Below are positions 44,901 through 53,589 of a DNA stretch of 64,000 bases, one piece after another (position 1 is the first letter of the stretch; every line of letters starts with the position of its first letter). The notes under the pieces were generated by a model. The model had not been told where the DNA came from. It did no database searches and saw only the letters and a program-made list of their open reading frames with translations. Origin of the DNA: Auxenochlorella pyrenoidosa (Eukaryota; Chlorophyta; Trebouxiophyceae; Chlorellales; Chlorellaceae). The translations under genes were made by a program, and so were the position numbers. The DNA lies in assembly GCA_001430745.1 (NCBI GenBank), contig KQ482003.1, positions 824,991-888,990 on the forward strand, written 5' to 3'.

Positions 44901-45039
44901 CCAGGGAGCATACGCCGGGCGTGTGTGCGCGCACGCCTCGCGCCGCAGGCTGGGCGGCCCCAGGCACAGTGCAGCCCGCTGCCTGGCAGGGTCCGCAGGC
45001 TCACATGATGAGCAGGGCTGGCACTGAGAAGAGCGTCAT
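41924..45039 (-). CDS. FTR1: High-affinity iron permease FTR1
   Basis: Plasma-membrane Fe(III) permease that in green algae works with a multicopper ferroxidase. Exon 1 (from 45039) gives MTLFSVPALLIM and splices to FREALEAAVVVSVLLQL, the first R-E-x-L-E iron-binding motif. Further membrane exons are WIGALGGVAISVVIGIVFII (44350-44420), SIFKGVVSWVASLLITVVAF (44030-44100), LREGIESVLFLTGVSQ with the second R-E-G-x-E motif (43640-43690), GVKSIIIPGIVGVILGLGLG (43390-43450), SLKWFFILSCGLLLLIAAGL (43140-43200) and LNLMYYILYWVIVAACMLWK (42530-42590). The C-terminal tail is hydrophilic, Ser/Asp-rich, ending PPPPPLVPAAP with the stop at 41924-41926. Both glutamate motifs are intact, so the transporter should be functional. 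No ferroxidase gene is nearby. Confidence 0.93.
42600..42612. repeat. Poly-G tract in an FTR1 intron
   Basis: A run of about 13 G (poly-C on the coding strand) next to an exon edge of FTR1. It is non-coding. Confidence 0.7.
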
Positions 45040-46605
45040 GGTTGCAGGTCACTCCTCTCCTGCAGTGGCGGAGGAGGGGGCAGGGGGTTTGGCGGGGGGG
45101 CCCAACAGGGGCCTCCTGCTTGCAGGCCCGTGCGACAGGCCTGGTGGCGGCAGCCTGCTGGCCGCAGCCAACCCACAGCCAGAGCGGGCATCATCCAGCA
45201 GCTCACAATCGCCCTGCTGCACAAAACAAATGGGAGGGCAGGCTGTGCACCTTGGGCTGCCGCCGCCTGGTTGGGAGGCTCCACTCCAGGCCCCCGGTCT
45301 GCCCCGCCTTCCAGCGTTTAGATGTGAATGGGATGGCACAGGGGAGACATCGCAAGGATGTCTAGCACACATCAAGTCGGCACACTCCCGGCACGCGCGA
45401 GTGAGCTGGAGGCGCGAAGTGCACAAGTGCACGGCCCGCTGTCCTTGCATGCCTGGCTAGGGTCGAGATGCGCTCGTTTGAGCGATCATTGATAGTTATC
45501 ACCTGGAAGAGGCGGGGGAGGCGTCGTCACCGCGCTGGTAAAGCTGCTCTGCAGGAGTGCTCAAGGTGCGCAGTCGCCACCAGCTTCTGCACAGGGGTCT
45601 GCAGAGTAGAGCCTTGGTGGCAAGGCAGGCAGAGCAAGTATTGATGTGAATTGGTTTTTTGCATTGTGACGGGGGGGAAATCCAGCATTGGTCATGACGT
45701 CAGAGCCTGCGCACGGCATGCACCCGCACGTCTTGCCGGCATCTCCAGGAAGCAGTCTCGGAGATGTGTGAAAATGTCGAAGCAACAGGTGTTGGCAGCA
45801 AGCAAAGACGTGTGTCGATGCATGCTTGTATGGCGCTCGCCACATATTGCTGTCCGTTGGTGACGGTGAAGCCCAAGCCTGTTTGCTTCTGTCTGAGCCA
45901 TGAGATATCGCAATTGCCTTTGCCTGGCTATGCACTAGCGTCATCTGGACCAGCCTTGCTTCCTTTTGAAAGCCTCTCCTTGGGGCATGCCGATGGACGG
46001 TGGGCTCTTACAGGTGCAAGCAGGCAGGGCAGCAGATCTGTACACCAGGAGGCGCTGGCTGCATGGGTGAGAGCGGAGGCAAGGCCCAAACACAGAGGTA
46101 AGGCAGACAGAGACGAGTGAGGACGGCAAGCAATGAGTCGCCGGGTCACACTAGAGAGGAATCGTAGGAATCCAGTGCGTAGAAATCAGTTGTGCTCAGT
46201 TGGCTGGTATGACGCCGTAATGAGGCAGCGTGTGCAGGTGTGCAGGTGCGGTGAGGCAAGTTTGGCGCAGCTGAGGCAACAGGACGGGCTGCGCAGCCGC
46301 CGGGGCGTGCGATCGGAGGCACACAAATTGCGTGCCCTCCGCCTCGCCGCCGCCTCGGCCGGTTGTGTTCATTGTCAACACTTTGGTTCAGGCAAGAGCC
46401 GTGGGAGAGGTAGGGATGCGGCGGGTAGTGGTTGGAGAAGGGAAGCGGCACGGCGGGGTGCACAGGCGGCCGACGGCCAACCGCACCCGCCGCGGACCCC
46501 TTAGCCGAGCGGCGGCGCCGGCACGCCGTCACGCACCGCTAATCTACCCCCAGCCACTAAGCGGTGGCCAGCAGCCGCAGAGGTTGCGTGGCCGTGGCCA
46601 GCGGC
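45040..46605. other. Long spacer upstream of FTR1
   Basis: At nearly 1.6 kb this is the longest gene-free stretch in the window. It should hold the FTR1 promoter and 5' UTR on its left and the 3' UTR of the Tyr/Gly-rich gene on its right. Short open frames occur on both strands, but none has family-like sequence or a convincing exon pattern. A TTACA (minus-strand TGTAA) lies at 46008-46012. Confidence 0.5.
46008..46012 (-). terminator. Possible TGTAA poly(A) signal for the Tyr/Gly-rich gene
   Basis: TGTAA on the minus strand about 594 bases past the stop codon. This implies a long 3' UTR, so the assignment is weak. Confidence 0.3.
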
Positions 46606-47793
46606 TTAGTGGCCGCCATAATAGTAGCTGGTGAGCTGGCGGCCGCCCACAGTCTGGAGCCGCCGCTGGCCATACTGCATGGGGCAGAGGGCGGGGAGGG
46701 CGAGGGGCGTGAGCGCGCCAGTTGGGAAGTGCTTAGCGCTGCGCATGCAAGGAGCCCCTGCCCACTGCCCTCACAACGCTGCCTTCAGCGGTCATTGCGG
46801 TCAGACTTCAGAACTGGGCAGTTTCAGCAGCATTGTCTTTCACTCACGTAGCCGTAGCTGGCCAGCTGGCGCGAGGTGCCCAGCAGCTGGCGGGTGAGGA
46901 ACTGGGGCACCGGGATGTCGGCTGCCGGCATGAAGGCGCCGAACAGGGGGCGCACAGTCATGGGGGAGGCCTCCATGAGGCGACGAGATCCGTAGCCGTA
47001 GCCACCATAGCCGTAGCTGAACAGCTTGCGGTGGCTGCCGTAGTAGCCATACTGCAAGGGAGGGAAAGCCCAAGGAAGGAGAAGGGTGGGACACAGGCGA
47101 CGTGCAAGATCGCGCGGGTAGCGGCAGCCCTGCCGCTGACCACCGCATCGCTTCGAGCAGCAGCAGAGCGGGTTGCCAGTTTATGAAATTGCAGCTCTGG
47201 CCTCAATTGGTGGTGGCCGCAAACTAATTGGCAGGGCGCTGCATCAGTTGCTGCTTTCAGATGGTGGGCAAGGGCTGCAGCTTCCGGAGCCGAGGCTTTG
47301 AGCTCACAGAGAGGAGCTGGCGGCCGGCAGAGGGGAGGCCGCTCAGGCGGCGGGCCGATCCATAGTAGCCGTAGCCAGACGCCTCCACAGAGGACGCCAG
47401 GCACAGGGCCAGCAGACAGAGCAGAGCCTGCAAGGGAGGGAGTAGGGCAGCAGGTGGGCCATGGTTGGGGCGCGAACACGCCAGTAGGAGGGCCGGAGCC
47501 GATGCCCAAAAATCAGAAAAATCATGACTGGGGCAATGGGAGCGGGTTTGGGCCCGAGGGCCCGCGCTGGAGGCAATGCCCAGCCAGGGAGGCCCGGGTG
47601 GAGCATGCGGGCGCTTGCAGCCGCTTCTGCGCACGGCTCCGACTCCAAGCTGTCAGCTGGGCCTCGATTGGTGGGGTTCACACCCGGCGGGAGCACCAAT
47701 CGGGCTGGGTCTGCCATCTTCACGATGTGGGGCTGAAGCAGCTAGCCCTCGCTGCAAGCGGCGCGGCTGCCAGGTACCCACCTTGAGCTGCAT
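46606..47793 (-). CDS. Small secreted Tyr/Gly-rich repeat protein, unknown function
   Basis: No known family recognised. Four exons joined by phase-0 GT-AG introns give 134 residues. Exon 1 (47793-47782) is only MQLK. Exon 2 (from 47427) gives ALLCLLALCLASSVEA, completing a clear signal peptide, then SGYGYYGSARRLSGLPS and AGRQLLS. Exon 3 (about 47053 to 46850) gives YGYYGSHRKLFSYGYGGYGY, GSRRLMEASPMTVRPLFGAF, MPAADIPVPQFLTRQLLGTS and RQLASYGY. Exon 4 gives YGQRRLQTVGGRQLTSYYYG then GH and TAA at 46606-46608. The motif YGYYGS-x-R-R/K-L recurs, as does RQL-x-S, and the exon 2/3 junction falls exactly at S/YG. Secretion plus Tyr/Gly richness suggests a structural wall or matrix protein, perhaps cross-linked through tyrosine. 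That is inference. Confidence 0.78.
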
Positions 47794-48479
47794 GCTGATG
47801 CTCCAAGCAGAGGGGCGCCTGGGGAACAGCAGTAGCTGCGGCTGAGTGCGGCACCCAATCGGGGGGAAGGAAGCGTGGGGAGCTGTGGGCGCCTGAGAGC
47901 CTTCCTTCGAGCCCCTACCAATGCTGACTGCCAGAATTGGGCAGTGCCGCGGCAGGAGGCAGGCTGTGGGCGCAGGGCGGGCGCGCAGCACCCGGAGCAC
48001 TGAGAGCACCATGGTCGCAGCCGGGGGTGGCCATGCCGCGTTCTGGCACGGTTTCGTCTCTGTTCCGTCTCCGCTGCGTCTCCGAAATGCGCTCTTTGAA
48101 TCCGCATTGGTCTGACCCGCAGGATGCCTGGCTCCCCCATTGCCCCCTTGCGGGCCCCTCTCTCGCCCATTTCCTGGCTGATCTAGTTAGACACTGGAAC
48201 CAACTGAGAATCGGGCATCCGAGAAAGAACAGGCGCCCTCCCCCTCCCCGCCACTGTGTGCCGCCGCAAGGCCCGCGTTCACAAGACTCTGAACTGTATT
48301 TACATTGAGGCCTCCCGACAGCCGACACTACATTCCTGCGCGCAACATTGTTGCCATCTGCTAACGTGGTTGGTAAAGCATGAGCAGAGCAGGACTGCCC
48401 AGGCCCTTGAGAGCAATCCAGCCCTAGGGGCTACCGCGAAAGCGGGACTACCGATACTGCTTTCCCCAGGATCTTGAGT
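47794..48479. other. Spacer upstream of the Tyr/Gly-rich gene
   Basis: Holds the promoter of the Tyr/Gly-rich gene and the 3' UTR of the coiled-coil gene (minus-strand TGTAA at 48300-48304). An open frame continues upstream of MQLK but lacks family-like sequence. Confidence 0.5.
48300..48304 (-). terminator. TGTAA poly(A) signal for the coiled-coil gene
   Basis: TTACA on the plus strand, 176 bases past the coiled-coil gene's stop on the minus strand. Confidence 0.5.
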
Positions 48480-48563
48480 TCACCAATCGAGGCCCCCATC
48501 GTCAATGGGTGGCCGCACGTCATAGCCTGGGCTATTGCTGGCATAGCCAACAGGCCACGCCAC

Positions 48564-48597
<34 letters not shown>

Positions 48598-49974
48598 GTC
48601 TGGGGCGCAACCTCCGCCAGAGGCTGACCACTCCGTCGTGGCGGCCCACCACCCTGCCGGCGCACCCGCGTGACATTCAGAGCCTGCTCCCAGTTGCTGC
48701 TGCCACTGTTGGTGCTGCTGCCTGGAATAGGGACGCTGCCTCTCGAGGCAGGGTAGGCTCCGCCGCTCTGCTCCTCTTTGCGACCCCAGCTGCTGCCAGC
48801 GCCCCGCATGTCCTGACTTCGTCGCAGAGAGTTGACAAGCTCGCCAAACCGGGCCACCTTGCGCTGCAGCCCGCCCTGCATAAAAGGGCCCAGATCGGGA
48901 CCAGCTGCCGGCCCCGCTGGCTGCTGCATGTCCGGCTCCTGCGATGAAGGGCCCACAGCAGCGGTGCCGTTGGCGCCCATCCATCGGCCCGTCTGCCTGC
49001 GCCGCTGCGCTATGCGTTCCTGCAGGTTTGCCTGCAGGCAGAAAAAGGAAGAAACATTCAGTGAAGCACACTGCTTACCAGCAGAGCCACGGAATGAGAA
49101 GTTTTTACCACACAACGGCAGTAAAACACCGCCAGCAAGCCTGCAAGACAACCCTGCATGCTGCTCCACCCGTCAGCCCCATAACAACCACATGCACCGC
49201 AAATCTCATCTGCCAACAAGCAGGCAGCGGAAAGCAATCGTCAACAACAGCCTGGCCTCGCCTGCAAGTCGGCCAGCTGCTGCTCGCGCGCCTGCAGCTG
49301 CTGTTCCACCTCTTGGTTGGCCGCCACAAACGCTCGCTGCTGTTCAGGCTGCAGGTGCGGCGGCACCAGCGGAGGCCGCTGCATTGGAGGCTGCTGAGCC
49401 TGCTCTTGCCCCCAGCCCTGCATGCCACAGGGTGGGGGGAGGGTGGGGGGTGCCAAACAGAGGGCTGGGAGCAGAAAGCAGCCATTCACAGCAGCAGAAA
49501 GTACAGCTTGGCGTACCAAACATACGCTTGCCATGTGCAGACACTGCAGGCATTGCATCCAGTTGCCCAGCATGGGCCCACCTCGGGGGGTGGAGGACGC
49601 GGCCGAGCAGCTGGCGCCGGCGGCACCTGCTCTGCCAGCCCCTGCTGCTGCGCCCGTCTCTCCCTGCGCTGCGCCTCCTCTTGCTGTATCTGCTGCTCCC
49701 ATTGTGACCACTCTTGCCTCCGCTGCTCCAGCTTGCTACGCATCGCCGCCTGCAGAGACAAGAGAGCACTGCTGTGAGCAGGCGGCGGCTAGCAGCAGCG
49801 GGTGCAATGCCAACTACGACCAGCGGCCAGCACACACACTGAGATGCTGTACACTGTGCTCGCCTCATTCCTTTGCCGCAGCTCCTGCCGCAGCTGAGGA
49901 GAGAGCGGCCGGTCTCCTCGACACTCCAAGCGCAGTCTGAGAGCCCTGCATGCCATGGCGATCACACAATGCAA
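48480..49974 (-). CDS. Gln-rich coiled-coil protein, unknown function
   Basis: No family recognised. The likely first exon (49974 down to 49864) gives MHCVIAMACRALRLRLECRG then DRPLSPQLRQELRQRNE. The second gives AAMRSKLEQRRQEWSQWEQQ, IQQEEAQRRERRAQQQGL and a Pro-rich run (49570-49750). The third gives GWGQEQAQQPPMQRPPLVPP and the helix FVAANQEVEQQLQAREQQLA (49265-49425). The last reads LQERIAQRRRQTGRWMGANG, GLQRKVARFGELVNSLRRSQ and an 11-Gln run, ending VRPPIDDGGLDW with TGA at 48480-48482. Heptad-like Leu/Gln/Arg spacing predicts coiled coil in the first half; the second half looks disordered. About 340 residues. The start codon and the first donor (GCGAGC or GTGTAC) are uncertain. Confidence 0.65.
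48565..48597. repeat. TGC/CAG repeat coding 11 Gln
   Basis: Eleven TGC units on the plus strand, coding polyglutamine near the C-terminus of the coiled-coil protein. Confidence 0.9.
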
Positions 49975-50147
49975 GCTTGTAGGAGGTGGAGGTTGGAGGA
50001 GGGAGAATGGAAGGCTTGTCCATTAAGGCTGAGGTGGCGAGGCCCTCGCCAGGGCCTTGAGTTCGCCCTGAGCACATTGCATGCCTCCTCCCGTTTCCCG
50101 ATCGCAAGTTTTTGAGTTTCAAAGCGCAAAGGTCCCTGGCCGCTCGT
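49975..50147. promoter_or_regulatory. Compact divergent promoter, coiled-coil gene / serine acetyltransferase
   Basis: Only about 173 bases separate the two inferred start codons, so the promoters must overlap if both starts are right. Confidence 0.45.
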
Positions 50148-53100
50148 ATGCAACTCGCTCGCCTGCAGCCCTGCGGCCTTGTTGGCCCGACCTCTTCTGT
50201 CGGCAGTCGGTGCAAGCGCAATCGGCGCCATGTGACGGCCCGTGGCAAGGGTGGGCGGCGGCGCCCGTCTGAAGCGGTGCTTGCAAGGCCGCTCCGTAGC
50301 TTTGTCAGCAGCACTCAATACGGGCACAGCCAAGAAGCGCTGCCGAACGAGCTGCAACAAGATGTGGTGAGCCTTCAACTCACCAGCGCCGCCGCAGCTG
50401 CCGCCGCCCCCTGCAGGTCCGTCGCAAAACGGTGCCACGCCGCATGAGGACAGCAATGCAGTGTTCCGGGAGTTGGGGACGCTGCCAGAGTACATGCAGG
50501 ATGCAGGGGCCTGCGAGTCGTGGGAGGAGACGCTGCGACGGGGCGCCGAGAAGCGCAGCGGCGGCCTGCCGGCCCCTGGGCCGGGCGACGTCATTTGGCA
50601 GACAATCAGGTGCGCTGCCGACTTGTTGATGCCTTGCACTGTGGGACGCCCTTGTGCAGCCGGCCACGAGCGCGTCCTGCTCGGCCTGCTGCACGGCCTG
50701 AGCGTCGACGTGCTTCCAACGGTGCAGGCGCGAGGCAGAGAAGGATGCGGCGGCCGAGCCGCTGCTCTCCTCCTTCCTCTACGCCTCCATCCTGTCCCAC
50801 GACAACTTTGAGCGCTCGCTCTCCTTTGTGCTGTCCAACCGCCTCTCCGACGCCACATTCCTTTCCACGGAGCTCTTCGAGGTGTTCTACTCCATCCTGC
50901 GCACCAAGCCCGAGATTGCAGAGGCAGCGCTGGCAGACATCCGCGCCGTGCGCGAACGGGTGCGTCCCCCCCCCTGTCCCGCTGGCTGGTGCGCCCTGCT
51001 CATGGCGGCAGCAGTGCAAGGAGCTGGGCGGGTGAATGCGTAGCTCCAAATCAAGGGTTTACTTGAGGGCTCAGGCGGGGGCCCGTCTTGCCAGCAAAAC
51101 TGGGAGCATGTCGAGAGCTGGCGGTTGCGCACGCTGGGTTCGATTGAAGCTGCTTAGCTGGGTTGCTGGTGGGAATCCACAGCGCCAACTGGGGTTGTCA
51201 GAGCCAGCAGAACGTAGCGCTGCGGTTCACGAGCGCTGCCACGGCGGCGTCCTGCGCCTGCCTGCCTCACTCACATTGCTGCTGGCCTGCGCATTTTGCA
51301 GGACCCCGCGTGCATGTCATACAGCCAGGCGCTGCTGCACTTCAAAGGCTTCCACGCCATCGAGGTGCGGCAGGGGCCCGGGGCTCAGCAGTGCACAGCC
51401 AGCTCTGCTTGCTTGCTCTGCTATCAACCCTTGTCTGGGCCAGCTGTGCTGCTGGCCGGCCTTGCACCGCCTCTGGATCAAGCTCGCACGTTGTCGGGGC
51501 AGGCCCCCACTCCTCTACCTACGCCTTTCCGTGCCCCCTGTTGCGTCTCTACTGCCCAACAACAGACCCACCGCATCGCGCACGAGCTGTGGACTCGGGG
51601 CCGCAAGGTCATGGCGTGTGCGCTGCAAAGCCGCATGTCCGAGGTGCGGCGGGGCCTCGCTCGCACGCGGGATGGCTGCCCTGTGTGTTGCGAGCGTGAC
51701 TCCTGAATTTGCTCTCATCTTTCGGAATCTTCTTGCAACTTCTCAAGAGCGCCCATTTGCCAGGTAGTGACGCGATGGCAATGGCCTGGCTGTCTGCCTA
51801 CATGCCTGCCTGCCTGCCTACCAACCCGCCGCAGGTCTTTGCTGTGGACATCCACCCGGCAGCGCGCTTTGGCAAGGGCATCCTGCTGGACCACGGCACG
51901 GGGGTGGTGATTGGCGAGACCGCAGAGCTGGGGAACAACGTCTCCATCCTGCAGGTTGGTTGAAACGAGGGCAGCCCATCACGGCGCATCATGGACACAT
52001 TCTGGTGCTTGCCGCCTGTGGTCAGGAGGATGGGGGTGCACTTCTGTAGGGTTTGGCAGCCCCTCAAGCCTCTTCATGTGAGCCCAGACCCTCCCACCCT
52101 TGCAACCCATCCATCCTTGCAGAATGTGACGCTTGGAGGTGCGAGGCAGCCCAAGAACAGGGCTGGGATCAAACATGCTGAGTGCTTTCACTGCCATGCC
52201 CGTGGTGCACGCCAGGGCATGCAGCATTATTATAGGTCGCACAACGCCATGCATATTTGCAGACTTGGGCAGCGCAACAAGCGCAGGCTCTGTGCCGCCC
52301 CCGCTTCTACCCCCTCAGCCCACTCCTGCCGCCATGCCCTGGCGCGCAGGCACGGGCAAGGTGCATGGGGACCGCCACCCCAAGATCTCAGACAACGTGC
52401 TGATTGGCGCCTCGGCATCCATCCTGGGCAACATCCGCGTGGGCAAGGGCGCGCAGGTGGGTGCCGAGTCGTGATGTGCGAGGTGCTGGCGCGGTGCGGG
52501 GCACTGTCGCGAAGCTGCAGCCTGGAGGCCGGCCCTGGTTGCATGCCCTGCCATCACAATCTGCGCATGCTCTGACAGCAGCACGCCTCTTTGATCCCCC
52601 CTCTTGCTGCCTGCAGGTGGCTGCAGGCTCGCTTGTGCTGAAGCCAGTGCCGCCGCACACGCTGGTGGCAGGCTCACCTGCCAAGGAGATTGGGGTGGTG
52701 GCAGGCAACCCAGCGCTGGACATGGAGCAGTGGAATCGCAAGGTTGGTGAATGCCATGTGAAGAGGGGCATCAGGAAGGCAGGTGCAGGGGCGGTGGCAG
52801 TGCGCAGACTTAGGCCCTCGAACAAGGGAAATTTTACACATTCTGTTGTGACACGACCTCACATCTACTTTCCTTACCGGGTGCTTGTCCACTTTCTGTC
52901 CTTCAATGCCACAGCTCAAGTCCAACTTGGAGCACGATCCTTTTGCTACCTCCAGCAGCAGCAGCAGCAGCAGCAATGCAAGCAGCAGCAGCAATGCAAG
53001 CAGCAGTGGCAGCAGCAGCAGCAGTGGCGCAGCCAGCAGCAGCGCACCACCTGGGGACCTGGAGGGAGCGGTGCAGGAGCAGCAGGGTGCGGCAGCTGAG

Positions 53101-53253
53101 CCGGTTCGGCCGCGGGCAGCCACCCCAGAGGCACGACAGGCGGCGCAGCAGCATCCCCACAGCAGTAGCAGCCAGGGAAGCAGCAGCCATCCTATCCCAG
53201 CCCAGAAGAAACGCCAGCACAGGGAGCCCACCACCCCTGACTTCGTGATTTAG
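50148..53253 (+). CDS. SAT: Plastid serine O-acetyltransferase
   Basis: Makes O-acetylserine from serine and acetyl-CoA, the step committing serine to cysteine synthesis. The start at 50148 gives [20 protein letters not shown] and a basic Ser/Arg-rich plastid transit peptide. The catalytic part includes GDVIWQTIR joined to [20 protein letters not shown] (50585-50800), [20 protein letters not shown] (50820-50880), [34 protein letters not shown] (51570-51630) and the hexapeptide-repeat core [20 protein letters not shown] then [19 protein letters not shown] (51840-51955). [26 protein letters not shown] and [20 protein letters not shown] follow, with the DIHPAA and GDRHPK active-site histidines. 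After the enzyme body comes a Ser/Asn/Gln-rich linker, and the protein ends PTTPDFVI with TAG at 53251-53253. The terminal Ile matches the tail that docks in O-acetylserine (thiol)lyase. Confidence 0.95.
52952..53044. repeat. AGC-rich repeat coding polyserine in serine acetyltransferase
   Basis: Imperfect AGC trinucleotide array interrupted by AAT and GGC codons. It is read in frame as a Ser/Asn/Gly linker near the C-terminus. Confidence 0.85.
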
Positions 53254-53589
53254 GTTGCTCCTTTGACGGGCTTGCAGTTTTCCTGGGCTGCTTCTGCTCC
53301 TGACCTCTGGCACAGCTCCTGCATCTGTCCCCTTGACCTTGCATCGCGGGCCCATGCGCCCCCCTTGCTGCAGCGTTTTGTACCTCTGTGCAGCTGCCAC
53401 AACTAACTTTCCTCTGCTGCAAGGTTTTAAGTAACAATGTGCTCGAGGCAGATGAAATGGAAGGTGTGGGAGAGAGCTTGTGCAAAAGCCGGGAGGACGC
53501 GGGCAAGACATCTTTGCCCTGATGGGACTGACGGGTGAGGTTGCTTAGGCGCACGGCTCCTGCTGCTGAGGATTTAGGGTACGCAACGC
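53254..53589. other. Spacer between convergent serine acetyltransferase and methyltransferase
   Basis: Facing 3' UTRs. No supported coding sequence and no clear TGTAA on either strand. Confidence 0.5.

Noticed and set aside
45561..45944. 127-codon open frame on the minus strand in the FTR1 upstream spacer
   Set aside because: No domain, no splice partners and no sign of coding bias beyond GC content.
51130..51150. GGTTCGATT, similar to a tRNA B box
   Set aside because: No matching A box or acceptor stem could be drawn at tRNA distance, and it lies in a serine acetyltransferase intron.
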